64,000 nucleotides of DNA from M50B91 sp964526665 (GCA_964526665.1 CAZGJL010000004.1:1-64000); one strand, 5' to 3'; shown: positions 42,252 through 51,279, counted from the stretch's first letter. Numbers and translations are program-made. The notes: generated by a model not told the origin, from the letters alone.

Positions 42252-44378
42252 CTAAATCTCTCGATCTTGTTCTACTTCCTTCATTGATAACTTAATTCGT
42301 CCCATTTTATCAACTCCTGTTAATTTCACATTTACTTTATCTCCTTCTTTCAAAACCTCTGAAACATTTTCGATTCGTCGGTTTGCTATTTCTGATACGT
42401 GAACCAAAGCTTCTTTTCCAGGAACAAACTCAACAAACGCTCCAAAGTCCATAATTGATTTCACTGTTGAATCTTTGAAGATATCTCCTACCTCTGGCTC
42501 ATAAGCCAAAGATTTGATTGCTGCAACTGCTGCCGCTGAGTTTTCTCCACTTGATGAAGAAACCATAACTAATCCGTCGTCTTCAAGATCAATTTTTACA
42601 TCGTGTTCTGCACATAATCCCTGAATTGTTTCTCCACCTTTTCCAATAACAATACGAATATAGTCTGGATTAATGTGAAATGAAGTAACTCGTGGGGCAA
42701 ATTCGTTCATCTCCTCTCGTGGAGCTGGAATTGCTGCTTTCATAGATTTCAAAATATCAGCACGACCTGTTTGCGCTTGATCAAGAGCTTCTTTCAAAAG
42801 GCTCATATCTAGTCCTTTCAACTTGATATCCATCTGCAATGCAGTCAATCCATTCTCGTCTCCACAAACTTTCAAGTCCATGTCTCCACAGAAATCTTCC
42901 TGTGCCTGTATATCTGACAAAATGTTGTACTCTCCTGTCTCTTCATCCATAACCAATCCCATAGCAATTCCTGAAATGGCCGCTTTGATTGGGATTCCTC
43001 CATCCATAAGAGCCAATGTTGATCCACATACTGAAGCCATTGAACTTGATCCATTACAAGCCAAAATCTCTGACACTACTCGAAGTGTGTACGGGAAATT
43101 ATCTTTTTCTTTTGTTGGCAACACATATTGCAAAGCTCTCTCTGCCAATGTTCCATGACCAATCTCTCGTCGGTTTGTTCCACGCAATGGTTTTACCTCC
43201 CCTACTGAGTATGGTGGGAAGTTATAGTGGTGGAAATAATATTTGTTAAACTCTGGTCGATCTGGATCATCCAAAAGCTGAGCATCTCCAACCGAACCAA
43301 CTGTCAAAACTGAAAGAGCCTGTGTGTCTCCTCGGTTAAACAATCCTGTACCGTGAGTTCGTGGCAATACACTCACCTCAGAATCCAATGCTCGAATATC
43401 TGTAAATCCTCGTCCATCAAGACGTTTTTTTGTCGTCATAATCTGATTTCGAATGTATTTCTTCAATCTTTTGTCGAAGAAAGTCATCAAGTCTCCTTTT
43501 GAAACTTCTTCATTCTCGATTGCTGTAGCACATGACTCAATTAGTTTTTCCTGAAGGGCTGCAATTGTTTTTTTCAATTCCTTTTTACCAACTCCTCCAA
43601 CCGTCTCCCAGTCAGATTGAGTCAATGCATTGTTTATCAATTCTTCAGCAGTAACATTTACTTCTCGAATCTGTGGAACTTTCGGTGTGATATCAAATTG
43701 TGATGCTAACTCTAATTGAGCTGCACATAGTTTTTTTATTCGTTCGTGAGCAAACTCAAACGCTGCAATCATTTTGTCGTTTGAAATCAATCGTGCTCCT
43801 GCCTCAACCATCATAACTGCTTCTTCTGTACCAGCGATGATCAAATCCAAATCTCCATTGTCAACTTGATCATATGTAGGATTAAGGAAGAACTCTCCTT
43901 TTTCATCCATTCCTACTCGAACTGCTGCAATGGGCGCCTCGAAAGGAATCCCTGAAAGCTGCAATGCCATTGATGCTCCTGTCATTGCTGCTGCTGCATC
44001 TGAATGTGTTCCATCTGCCTGCAAAAGCGTCACAATAATCTGGACATCGTTCATCATTCCTTTTGGGAACATTGGACGAAGTGGACGATCAATCATTCGT
44101 GCTGTCAAAATCGCACTCTCTGGTGGTCGACCTTCACGTTTCATAAATCGTGAACCTTTTATTTTTCCCGTTGCGTAGTATTTTGGATCGTAGTCACACA
44201 TAAGAGGAAAGAAATCCATTCCTGGTCGTGGGTTATCATTCATTCCTGCTGTTGCAAGAAGCACTGAGTTTCCGTATTTTATTACGGCTGATCCATCTGC
44301 CAAATTGGCAAGTTTTCCAGATTCAAAAGTGAAATCTACACCATCTAGCTGAACTGTTACTGATTTTGCTGCTGCCAT
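42252..44378 (-). CDS. pnp: Polynucleotide phosphorylase
   Basis: Phosphorolytic 3'-5' exoribonuclease of the degradosome. 708 residues with two RNase PH domains (RMIDRPLRPMFPKGMMNDVQ; SVLPRTHGTGLFNRGDTQAL and ILACNGSSSMASVCGSTLALMD), a KH domain (IRIVIGKGGETIQGLCAEH) and an S1 domain (DIFKDSTVKSIMDFGAFVEF). All core segments are present. It follows rpsO after a terminator and a leader hairpin (44403-44426), the classic rpsO-pnp arrangement. Confidence 0.97.
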   Translation of the reverse strand: MAAAKSVTVQLDGVDFTFESGKLANLADGSAVIKYGNSVLLATAGMNDNPRPGMDFFPLMCDYDPKYYATGKIKGSRFMKREGRPPESAILTARMIDRPLRPMFPKGMMNDVQIIVTLLQADGTHSDAAAAMTGASMALQLSGIPFEAPIAAVRVGMDEKGEFFLNPTYDQVDNGDLDLIIAGTEEAVMMVEAGARLISNDKMIAAFEFAHERIKKLCAAQLELASQFDITPKVPQIREVNVTAEELINNALTQSDWETVGGVGKKELKKTIAALQEKLIESCATAIENEEVSKGDLMTFFDKRLKKYIRNQIMTTKKRLDGRGFTDIRALDSEVSVLPRTHGTGLFNRGDTQALSVLTVGSVGDAQLLDDPDRPEFNKYYFHHYNFPPYSVGEVKPLRGTNRREIGHGTLAERALQYVLPTKEKDNFPYTLRVVSEILACNGSSSMASVCGSTLALMDGGIPIKAAISGIAMGLVMDEETGEYNILSDIQAQEDFCGDMDLKVCGDENGLTALQMDIKLKGLDMSLLKEALDQAQTGRADILKSMKAAIPAPREEMNEFAPRVTSFHINPDYIRIVIGKGGETIQGLCAEHDVKIDLEDDGLVMVSSSSGENSAAAVAAIKSLAYEPEVGDIFKDSTVKSIMDFGAFVEFVPGKEALVHVSEIANRRIENVSEVLKEGDKVNVKLTGVDKMGRIKLSMKEVEQDREI

Positions 44379-44402
44379 ATTTTTATATAATTACAAAATA
44401 TT

Positions 44403-44426
44403 CACGGAAAAGGTATTTCCTCCGTG
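44403..44426 (-). promoter_or_regulatory. Stem-loop in the pnp leader
   Basis: CACGGAAA...TTTCC-T-CCGTG stem between the rpsO terminator and the pnp ATG. In other bacteria a leader stem is cut by RNase III and used by PNPase for autocontrol; that role here is by analogy. Confidence 0.45.
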
Positions 44427-44429
44427 AGA

Positions 44430-44459
44430 AAAAGAAAAAGTCCCGCCAAGGCGAGACTT
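44430..44459 (-). terminator. Terminator of rpsO
   Basis: AAGTC-T-CGCC / GGCG-G-GACTT stem on the minus strand (44438-44459) with T-rich tail at 44431-44438. Confidence 0.75.
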
Positions 44460-44463
44460 AAAT

Positions 44464-44727
44464 TTACTTTCGAAGACCGAGTTGTTTCACAACATCGGCA
44501 TACTGAGACACATTACTCATTTGTAAGTATTTCAATAGTCGGCGACGTTTTCCTACCATCCCAAGAAGACCTCTTCGTGAGTGCTTGTCTTTCTTATGTG
44601 ATCGTAGGTGATCTGTTAAATCTGCGATTTTTTGAGTCAGAATCGCAATCTGTACCCGCGAAGATCCAGTGTCTTTCGCATGCGTTTGAAATTTATTCAT
44701 AACGCTTTTCTTTTCGTCTTTCTTCAT
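44464..44727 (-). CDS. rpsO: 30S ribosomal protein S15
   Basis: Primary 16S rRNA-binding protein of the small subunit platform. 87 residues, normal. DTGSSRVQIAILTQKIADLT (about 17-36), HLRSHKKDKHSRRGLLGMVG (about 39-58) and the RRRLLKYLQ end are the family pattern. Located before pnp as in many bacteria. Confidence 0.97.
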   Translation of the reverse strand: MKKDEKKSVMNKFQTHAKDTGSSRVQIAILTQKIADLTDHLRSHKKDKHSRRGLLGMVGKRRRLLKYLQMSNVSQYADVVKQLGLRK

Positions 44728-44847
44728 TTTATTAAAATTAATTCGTCGGAAGTGTAGCTTTTATTGCTCTTTGGTCAAATTTTTCAAAAAAACTTTGACA
44801 GTCCTGTTCAAAATCGCCAAAATCCCGCCCGTAATCAACTTTATTGT

Positions 44848-44924
44848 GAGCGATTAGCTCAGTTGGCTAGAGCGCCTGCTTGACTTGCAGGAAGTCACAG
44901 GTTCGAATCCTGTATCGCTCACCA
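44848..44924 (+). tRNA. tRNA-Val (anticodon GAC)
   Basis: 77 bases with encoded CCA. Acceptor GAGCGAT / ATCGCTC, discriminator A; anticodon loop TTGACTT gives GAC; T-arm CAGGTTCGAATCCTG. A TTGACA at 44797-44802 upstream is a plausible -35. Confidence 0.94.
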
Positions 44925-44992
44925 CTTGCTTAAAGTTGACACCGTTCGGAAAATCAGTACATTTCGCGCGAAAATAACTTTCCTTGAGGCAC

Positions 44993-45349
44993 ATGCCAAT
45001 TATCAAATCCGCTATCAAACGAGTTCGACAAACTGAACGACGCACTGCACGAAATATTGTTCGTAAGCGTGTATTAAAAGAAACACTAAAAGACTTCATT
45101 ACTCTTATTGAGGAGAAAAAGTTTGCAGAAGCTACAAAATTACTTCCTACAGTACAAAAGAATATTGATCTTTTTGTAAAAAATAACTTATGGCATGCTA
45201 GTAAAGGAGCGCGAATCAAGTCTCAGTATGCAAAAATGTTGCCAAAAACAACAGCAAAAACGGCTCCTGCTGCTAAACCCGCTGTAGAGAAATCAGTCTC
45301 TGCTAAAGCTGCGACTGACAAAAAAGCTCCTGCAAAAAAAGCAGAGTAA
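44993..45349 (+). CDS. rpsT: 30S ribosomal protein S20
   Basis: Small-subunit protein binding 16S rRNA. 118 residues. MPIIKSAIKRVRQTERRTAR is the family N-terminus; the helical core (about residues 20-85) is standard. A C-terminal Lys/Ala/Pro extension of about 30 residues (KTAPAAKPAVEKSV...KKAE) is unusual for S20 and likely disordered. I use ATG 44993 rather than upstream TTG; TTGAGG nearby is a weak ribosome site. A terminator follows. Confidence 0.93.
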   Translation: MPIIKSAIKRVRQTERRTARNIVRKRVLKETLKDFITLIEEKKFAEATKLLPTVQKNIDLFVKNNLWHASKGARIKSQYAKMLPKTTAKTAPAAKPAVEKSVSAKAATDKKAPAKKAE

Positions 45350-45375
45350 TTATAGTTCAAACTTAAAATTTAGAA

Positions 45376-45398
45376 ATCCTGCTCCGGCGGGATTTTTT
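45376..45398 (+). terminator. Terminator of rpsT
   Basis: ATCCTGC / GCGGGAT stem with TCCG loop, then T run. The lspA stop codon on the other strand lies within the T tract. Confidence 0.8.
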
Positions 45399-45843
45399 AT
45401 TTCTGAGTTTTTTTAGAGACCGGTCTCCAGTTTGTAATTTCTCCCCACAACAAAACAACTACCCCAAATGTCACCAAGATATCTGCCACATTAAATATTG
45501 GGAAACTCCAAAAAGCAAAGAAATCTGTCACTTGTCCAAAGAAGACTCGATCAATAGCATTTCCAATTGCACCTGAAGCAAGTAACACTGCTGCCCATTT
45601 TTCATAAACCGAGCGTTCTTTTTTGCTCGACCAGTAGAAGAGAAACCCCGACACCGCCAGGGCAATAATAATCAATATTAATTGTGGTGCAGGCAAGCTG
45701 AATGCAAATCCCTTATTAAATGCGAGCTGTAATCGCACATCACTAAACAGTGGAATCGTGTTTTCAAATAGTTCTGCTCGGGCCACATATTTTGTGATCT
45801 GATCAAAGGCTATAAAAACGGGAGCAAGGAGCCAGAGCTTCAT
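45397..45843 (-). CDS. lspA: Lipoprotein signal peptidase
   Basis: Cleaves signal peptides of diacylglyceryl-modified prolipoproteins. 148 residues with four transmembrane helices. NKGFAFSL is the conserved N-x-G-x-x-F turn; the aspartyl catalytic pair is in GNAIDRVFFGQVTDF and FNVADILVTFG. Matches the lipobox proteins encoded at 18.2 and 38.2 kb. Confidence 0.94.
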   Translation of the reverse strand: MKLWLLAPVFIAFDQITKYVARAELFENTIPLFSDVRLQLAFNKGFAFSLPAPQLILIIIALAVSGFLFYWSSKKERSVYEKWAAVLLASGAIGNAIDRVFFGQVTDFFAFWSFPIFNVADILVTFGVVVLLWGEITNWRPVSKKTQK

Positions 45844-45982
45844 TGTTGAGAGTTTGATTTAAAAAACATATGAAATCAAATTCAAAAAATATCTCATGAA
45901 TATTTAATGAAGTTATTAGGTTGCTTTTCTTGTTTCTAAAAAACCCACACATACGCTGACATCAATATAGAAGTTACAAAAA

Positions 45983-47356
45983 ATGAAATTAAAAAACAAA
46001 ACACATTGTACCTTGCCAACGGATAATGGTGATTTTGACTTTCATTTGTTTACAGAAAAAACACCTGAAAAAATCCATGAACATTTTGCTCTCGTTATGG
46101 GCGAAGTAAAGAATCAAACAGATGTATTGTTACGAATACACTCAGAATGTTCTTCTGGGGACATATTTGGGTGCCAACGATGCGACTGCCAAGATCAACT
46201 ACACGCCTCTATGGATATGATAAAAGAAAAAACACAAGGAGTTCTCCTCTACCTCAGACAAGAGGGACGAGGAATTGGAATTGAAAACAAAATGAATGCC
46301 TATAATCTTCAAGATAAAGGTCTTGATACCGTAGAGGCAAACGTAGCACTTGGATTTGAAGCGGATTATCGTACATATGATATCGCAACTGAAATGCTCA
46401 AACATTTCCAAATTGATTCGGTGAATATTCTTTCTAATAATCCTGAAAAAATTCAACAGCTAGAAGCTTCTGGTATTCCTGTAACCAAAAGAATTCCACT
46501 CATCATAAATTCAGAAACCCGGGATCGAACGGAATTATTTAAAACAAAACAGAAAAAACTTGGACATTTGTTTGGTGATTTGGACTCACTTAAATCAAAT
46601 AGTCCTGTTATGAATACTCCATATGAATTCACTCATTCTGATTTTATAAATGGAGCACCTGAAGCATCCGAAGAAACCATTGAACTTTCTGAAAAAATAA
46701 AACTCCGTCTACAAGACGAATTACAAGACGATCTTTCTTTATTGTTATTACAAGGCTCAAGCATGCGAGGAGATGGAGATGAAAACAGTGATCATGACTA
46801 CATATGCATTCTCAAAAATATTAATCGAAACACGACAACTGTTTTTTCAAAGATAAAGAATGAATTTCCCAATACTGATTTTCTCTATGTAAGCGAAGAA
46901 GAATATCACTCTTATCCTCCTAATTTACGCTTACAGTTTTTTTTAAGTCGCACCATACATGGAACTTTTGATCTTGAAGAACCTCCAACGAAAGACGAAA
47001 TATTACAAACAGCTGTTCATTACGCTCTTCAATTCAAAGATGCTCTTCGTCCATTAATTCCCAAATTATCAGCAAACCCAAATGATCCCGTATTACTTGA
47101 TCAATCCAAAATGCTCCTCAAACGATTTGATGACTGTTTTCTGCGAATTGTTTGCTTGTATGTGACAGATACATACCCCCTCAATAAGGACGTATTACGT
47201 GAATCTGTCGTATCTCATTCCATAAATCAAATCACACAAGTCATTGATAATTCTTATGCTCAAGAGCTCCCCATTAATGAAGTTCTCCAAGCCCTTGAAA
47301 ACGCCAACCGCCTGTCTTCACTCTTTTTAAAAAGATTTTCTAGAAATAAATATTAA
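45983..47356 (+). CDS. GTP cyclohydrolase II fused to a nucleotidyltransferase domain
   Basis: 457 residues in two parts. Residues 1-200 are GTP cyclohydrolase II (RibA-like): zinc ligands HSEC56..C67DC69, catalytic LLYLRQEGRGIG with Tyr90, TVEAN and ILSNNPEKIQQL. This enzyme opens GTP to a diaminopyrimidine ribotide. Residues about 225-457 carry a minimal nucleotidyltransferase (MNT/KNTase-like) core: LLLLQGSSMRGDGDENSDHD, with G258-S259 and D270-x-D272, followed by a helical part. I do not know this fusion. The next two genes encode a 2H phosphoesterase and a RibD-type reductase, so the operon likely processes a GTP-derived pyrimidine. The catalytic residues appear intact. Confidence 0.82.
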   Translation: MKLKNKTHCTLPTDNGDFDFHLFTEKTPEKIHEHFALVMGEVKNQTDVLLRIHSECSSGDIFGCQRCDCQDQLHASMDMIKEKTQGVLLYLRQEGRGIGIENKMNAYNLQDKGLDTVEANVALGFEADYRTYDIATEMLKHFQIDSVNILSNNPEKIQQLEASGIPVTKRIPLIINSETRDRTELFKTKQKKLGHLFGDLDSLKSNSPVMNTPYEFTHSDFINGAPEASEETIELSEKIKLRLQDELQDDLSLLLLQGSSMRGDGDENSDHDYICILKNINRNTTTVFSKIKNEFPNTDFLYVSEEEYHSYPPNLRLQFFLSRTIHGTFDLEEPPTKDEILQTAVHYALQFKDALRPLIPKLSANPNDPVLLDQSKMLLKRFDDCFLRIVCLYVTDTYPLNKDVLRESVVSHSINQITQVIDNSYAQELPINEVLQALENANRLSSLFLKRFSRNKY

Positions 47357-47360
47357 AAAA

Positions 47361-47876
47361 ATGAATTATTTTATTGCCCTCATACCAAAATTTTCTCAGG
47401 AATTATATGAAAAAATACTTCATGTATTAGAATTTGATACTCGATCAGAAGTGAATTTTCCTCTTCATTTAACACTGCGTTATTTTTATTTTTTAGACGA
47501 CCCTCGTGTCATAAAAAACTGGGTCACAGAATTTGAAAAAAATCCGTCAAAATGTTTTCATGCAACCGTAAAAGAGGTCTCTTTTTTTGAGCACCAAGGC
47601 CAAGAAGAAGTTTATTTTTTAGATGTTTGTGCTCATGAAATATATGCTTTATATCAAAAACTAACCGTTCTAAAATCCTTCTCTGAAGACATCCTTCCTT
47701 TTCATCCACATGTAAGTCTTATCTTTCCCAAACAAAATCTTTCACCCGAGGAAAAGAAAAAAATTAAAGATATTTTTGCAGATATACGCACTATAGAATT
47801 TGATAGACTCGCACTTTTTTCAGAAAAAAATAATACTTTTAAAATTGAAAAAATGGTTTCCCTGAAAAATACATGA
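47361..47876 (+). CDS. 2H phosphoesterase-family protein
   Basis: A 171-residue protein of the 2H (LigT/CPDase-like) superfamily. The paired motifs are FPLHLTLRYFYF (H-x-T, about residues 34-45) and FHPHVSLIFP (H-x-S, about 114-123), spaced as in the family, flanking a two-fold alpha/beta core. Members cleave or form cyclic phosphodiesters, such as 2',3'-cyclic phosphate or ADP-ribose cyclic phosphate. It starts four bases after the GCHII-NTase stop and its TGA overlaps the ATG of the reductase. Confidence 0.8.
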   Translation: MNYFIALIPKFSQELYEKILHVLEFDTRSEVNFPLHLTLRYFYFLDDPRVIKNWVTEFEKNPSKCFHATVKEVSFFEHQGQEEVYFLDVCAHEIYALYQKLTVLKSFSEDILPFHPHVSLIFPKQNLSPEEKKKIKDIFADIRTIEFDRLALFSEKNNTFKIEKMVSLKNT

Positions 47877-48565
47877 AAATGGAAGAATATCCGTATGTAA
47901 TAATAAACACTGCTACAAGTATTGATGGCAAAATAGCGACACCAAATAGACGACAAACTACTCTTTCGAATAACGAGGACTTTGAAATTGTAGATAAAAT
48001 CAGAAGTGAAGTTGATGCGATTTTGATAGGTCATACAACTCTCATACAGGATGATCCCCGTCTTACTGTGAAAAATAAGACGTATATTGATAAACGGATA
48101 CAACAAAACAAATCTCCTCAACCAATGAAAATTGTAATTTCTCCAAATTGCAAAATCCCCCTTGAGAGTAATTTTCTAAAAGATGATGACACTGAGAAAT
48201 TTATTTTTACTACTAAAGAAGCTCATCCAGAAGACATTCAATCACGCCTTCCCTTTTCTAATATATCCAAACATAATTCCTCCCGAGTTAATATATTAGA
48301 ATTAGCAAAAGAGCTCTATCAAAATGGCATAAAAAAAATATTGGTTGAAGGGGGTGGAGGTATTAATTTTTCTTTTATACAAAGTGGCCTTGTTGATGAA
48401 ATTAGAGTCGCCATATCCAACTGTATAATAGGAGGAGAACATTCCCCTTCTCTTGTAGATGGACAAGGGTTTGATAGTGAAAACATAAAACAATTCGAGC
48501 TCGTAAATGTTGATATTTTACATCAACTTATAATCGCAAATTATCGCTCAATAAATGAGCATTAA
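47873..48565 (+). CDS. RibD C-terminal-type pyrimidine reductase
   Basis: A 230-residue stand-alone reductase of the dihydrofolate-reductase-like RibD_C family, without a deaminase domain. NTATSIDGKIATPNRRQT (about 13-30), VDAILIGHTTLIQDDPRLTV (about 47-66) and ILVEGGGGINFSFIQSGLVD (about 160-179) form the NADPH and substrate pocket. Stand-alone forms in archaea and fungi act on the GTP cyclohydrolase product. The start may also be ATG 47879. Its TAA overlaps the opposite-strand helicase stop codon by two bases. Confidence 0.82.
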   Translation: MKMEEYPYVIINTATSIDGKIATPNRRQTTLSNNEDFEIVDKIRSEVDAILIGHTTLIQDDPRLTVKNKTYIDKRIQQNKSPQPMKIVISPNCKIPLESNFLKDDDTEKFIFTTKEAHPEDIQSRLPFSNISKHNSSRVNILELAKELYQNGIKKILVEGGGGINFSFIQSGLVDEIRVAISNCIIGGEHSPSLVDGQGFDSENIKQFELVNVDILHQLIIANYRSINEH

Positions 48566-50739
48566 AAACGTTTCTTTTTCCCTCCTCTTCCACGACGATT
48601 CTGATTAATCTTCTTGAGCGTGTTTTTTGGAAGTTCTGATACTTTTCCATAATCTCCAATCAAAGTATGAAGTTTCCCAAAATACTCTTTCGATTCAGGC
48701 AATGTATTATCTTCCGTCATCGTTTTAGCATTCCCCACAATGTAACATTCATCTTGCGCCCGACCAACAGCAACTCCAATTCGACGCTCTTCTTCAAGAA
48801 ACCCAATATCCCCTTCTTCATTACTTCGAGTCAAAGAAACAAAAACTACTTTTCGTTCATCTCCTTGAAATGAATCCACAGTTGCTACATTTTCCTTAAT
48901 TTGCTCATATAGCTCAGGATCAAGCTCCCGACGCAATTCACTTCGAATAGCCTTTGCTTGCTCACTGTATGTGGCGATAACAGCAATGTCCTCTGGTAAT
49001 ACGGGGTTATTTTTTCGAAGAAGCATTCCTCGAACTTTATAGGCAATAAATCGTGCTTCTCCTGAATTCCTCTTTGAGGTTCCAAAAGATTTTTCCTTTG
49101 AATCAATCTTTTGTGTGTCTAACCACTGAATAATTCCATTGTCTCCTTCTTCTACTTTTCGAGCAGGTTTCATTTTCCCTTCATACATCAACTCACTTAG
49201 AACATTCACTATATTCTTTTTTGAACGAAAATTCTCTTCTAGATAAACGTATGGCAATTCTTCTTCTGGGTTTTCTGAATTTTGAATTGAATCTACGAAT
49301 GGTCCATTTTCAAATCCTTTAATTGCTTTCTCTGTATTCTCTAACCGCTCTCTCCTATTCAAATGGTCTTGCATATATGTTTTTTCATTTCTTTTAAGAG
49401 GAAGGTTTCCTAATTGGAGCGGATCTCCAACAAAAATAATCTTCTTCCCTGCCTTTTCTAATGCTTGCAATAGTTCTGGTGTGCGCATTCGCGTTGCCTC
49501 ATCAACAATTACAACGTCATATTCTTCCTTTGCCAACAACTCATCATGTAATAATGATCCAAAGGTTGAGCAAGTCACTCCTGCTTTTTCAAGTCTGTCT
49601 TGAATTTTCTCTTGATACTTCTTATCGAGTTCCTCAAATTTATCCATAATTTTTCCTTTTTCCTTTTTTCTCAACGCTCCTAATTCTTTTGTAGAACCTA
49701 CCTTTTTCTCATATGTTTCAAAAAGATATTGCGTAAATTCACCATCTGTCATATTTCCTATTTCCTGAAGCTTCTTTGTTGGAAATTTTGGTGCACCACG
49801 TCGTAGTCGATATTGATGTAATTTCGAGTCAACGGGATCTGGACTATTCCCTGCAACATTCATATATTTTTTTGCATCATGCTTGTTGTTAAGGATTTCC
49901 GCATATTTCAACATCGGTACTTGTGACCCTTTGTTCGAATGAGACAATATCAATACCCTTCGTCCCTCTTCTACATGTTTTTTTGCAATCTCAACTTCTA
50001 CGCTCGTTTTCCCTGACCCTGGTCCACCATGAAGAAAGAGAACTGGATGTTTTTCTATATCAATTCCTGTTTGATACGCCAAATTTTGTGATTCTGTTAA
50101 TCCCTCTTTTTGATCTGTAACTTCTGATCTTTCTATCTTGGGAAAATCTCCTGATAAGTATGTTTCTAGTGGAGGCAGTAATGGTTTCTTATTGTCTTCT
50201 GGAACTTCCAACTGTAGTACAGAATCTACTAAACTCTGAACCTCTAAAACTGTGTTTTCAAAACTATTATTTCCCAGGTATATTTTTAAATCTTTTTCTG
50301 TAATTTCCCCTTTCCGAAGTAACTCAAAAAATATTTCGACCTTCCCCATATAATCTGCCGAATTTTGTATTTTTATTCCTTTTATAATTGCGTCAACGGT
50401 GTGATTTTCTTCGTATGACACGTTTTCAGGATCTTCATAAAAATTTTCCTTTTGAGAATCCACTGAAAGAGTAGATACTAATTTAACCTCCTCCCCTACC
50501 GATAATAATTCCTTAACTCTGTCTGGATAACAATTTCCTATTTTTCCGGACACAAATTTTCCTTTTTTTTCAAATGTTTCTGAATCAATTGTCATTGGAA
50601 ATGACTCTCCAATCATCTTCAGCAGATGTTCTTGAAATTCTAATTGAGCTTTCATTACCGGAACCATTGCTTCCATCTGATCTCCCCAATGGGAAGGAGC
50701 CTTTTCACTAACAGATATTGGTAATTTCTTCTGATTCAT
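48562..50739 (-). CDS. Superfamily 1 (Upf1/Dna2-like) helicase
   Basis: 725 residues. The N-terminal 230 are an uncharacterised domain with DRVKELLSVGEEVKLVSTLS. The motor has Walker A LFLHGGPGSGKTSVEV (about 238-253), Walker B / DEAD-like YDVVIVDEATRMRTPELL, GDPLQLGNLPL (motif III), and motifs V-VI TVDSFQGDERKVVFVSLTRS and RRIGVAVGRAQDECYIVG. This is AAA_11/AAA_12-type, as in Upf1, IGHMBP2 and Dna2. It ends with a basic RGG-like tail (NRRGRGGKKKRF), suited to RNA or DNA binding. ATG 50739 is preferred over GTG 50745. Its stop overlaps the RibD_C-type gene stop. Confidence 0.88.
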   Translation of the reverse strand: MNQKKLPISVSEKAPSHWGDQMEAMVPVMKAQLEFQEHLLKMIGESFPMTIDSETFEKKGKFVSGKIGNCYPDRVKELLSVGEEVKLVSTLSVDSQKENFYEDPENVSYEENHTVDAIIKGIKIQNSADYMGKVEIFFELLRKGEITEKDLKIYLGNNSFENTVLEVQSLVDSVLQLEVPEDNKKPLLPPLETYLSGDFPKIERSEVTDQKEGLTESQNLAYQTGIDIEKHPVLFLHGGPGSGKTSVEVEIAKKHVEEGRRVLILSHSNKGSQVPMLKYAEILNNKHDAKKYMNVAGNSPDPVDSKLHQYRLRRGAPKFPTKKLQEIGNMTDGEFTQYLFETYEKKVGSTKELGALRKKEKGKIMDKFEELDKKYQEKIQDRLEKAGVTCSTFGSLLHDELLAKEEYDVVIVDEATRMRTPELLQALEKAGKKIIFVGDPLQLGNLPLKRNEKTYMQDHLNRRERLENTEKAIKGFENGPFVDSIQNSENPEEELPYVYLEENFRSKKNIVNVLSELMYEGKMKPARKVEEGDNGIIQWLDTQKIDSKEKSFGTSKRNSGEARFIAYKVRGMLLRKNNPVLPEDIAVIATYSEQAKAIRSELRRELDPELYEQIKENVATVDSFQGDERKVVFVSLTRSNEEGDIGFLEEERRIGVAVGRAQDECYIVGNAKTMTEDNTLPESKEYFGKLHTLIGDYGKVSELPKNTLKKINQNRRGRGGKKKRF

Positions 50740-50758
50740 TTTCACGAAGTGGGGAAAT

Positions 50759-50793
50759 AAGGGGACACATACTAAAGTCTTCTGTGTCCCCTT
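50759..50793. other. Perfect 11-pair inverted repeat upstream of the helicase gene
   Basis: AAGGGGACACA (50759-50769) pairs with TGTGTCCCCTT (50783-50793), loop 13 bases. It lies between two minus-strand genes and may end the 121-aa gene's message or act as an operator; the T tract after it on the minus strand is short. Confidence 0.5.
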
Positions 50794-50836
50794 TTGTCGA
50801 TTGATCTAACAAAAAATGTTAGCCAATCTAGCCTTT

Positions 50837-51202
50837 TTAATCTCTCTCCTTTACCACCCTCAAGCCTGGCCGGACTCTCTCCGGCCCGAGCGTGTCGCCA
50901 AAGCCGGTATACACCAGATAATCTGTTGGCAGATTGGCTCTTATAAGGTGGTTAAGTTTCATTTGTACTCGTAAGCACAAATGAGCGCGATGCAACGGAG
51001 AATAAATTCTCGTCACAATCCATTTCGGAAGTCTCAACCTTGTACCATTTACAAGAATCGCTTCTAATCGAATCAATACATCTCTCGATGAAGATTGATC
51101 AGCAGAAATTTCCTGTCTCCACAGTATTACCTGTGAATCTGGTATGGTGAGATTCGCGGAGAAATCAAAAAGAACAGCTAAAATAATAATTAAAATTTTC
51201 AT
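50837..51202 (-). CDS. Putative secreted small protein (121 aa)
   Basis: Unrecognised. A short signal peptide (MKILIIILAVLFDFSANLTI) is followed by a basic, Arg/Leu-rich protein with no Cys pairs (one Cys in HLCLRVQMKLN). The base composition of its 3' end is more GC-rich than its neighbours (a GGCCGGA/TCCGGCC palindrome near 50872-50890), so the end may be acquired or a chance extension into a hairpin. Real coding status is only moderately supported. Confidence 0.5.
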   Translation of the reverse strand: MKILIIILAVLFDFSANLTIPDSQVILWRQEISADQSSSRDVLIRLEAILVNGTRLRLPKWIVTRIYSPLHRAHLCLRVQMKLNHLIRANLPTDYLVYTGFGDTLGPERVRPGLRVVKERD

Positions 51203-51279
51203 ATAACACTGTTTTTTTGATTACTAAATAAAGTATTTAAATAAAACTTCCCACAAAGTCAACTATGTTTTAAAAGAAA

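Noticed and set aside
45983..48565. A normal riboflavin operon
   Set aside because: No deaminase, lumazine synthase, riboflavin synthase or dihydroxybutanone-phosphate synthase is encoded here, and a nucleotidyltransferase is fused instead.
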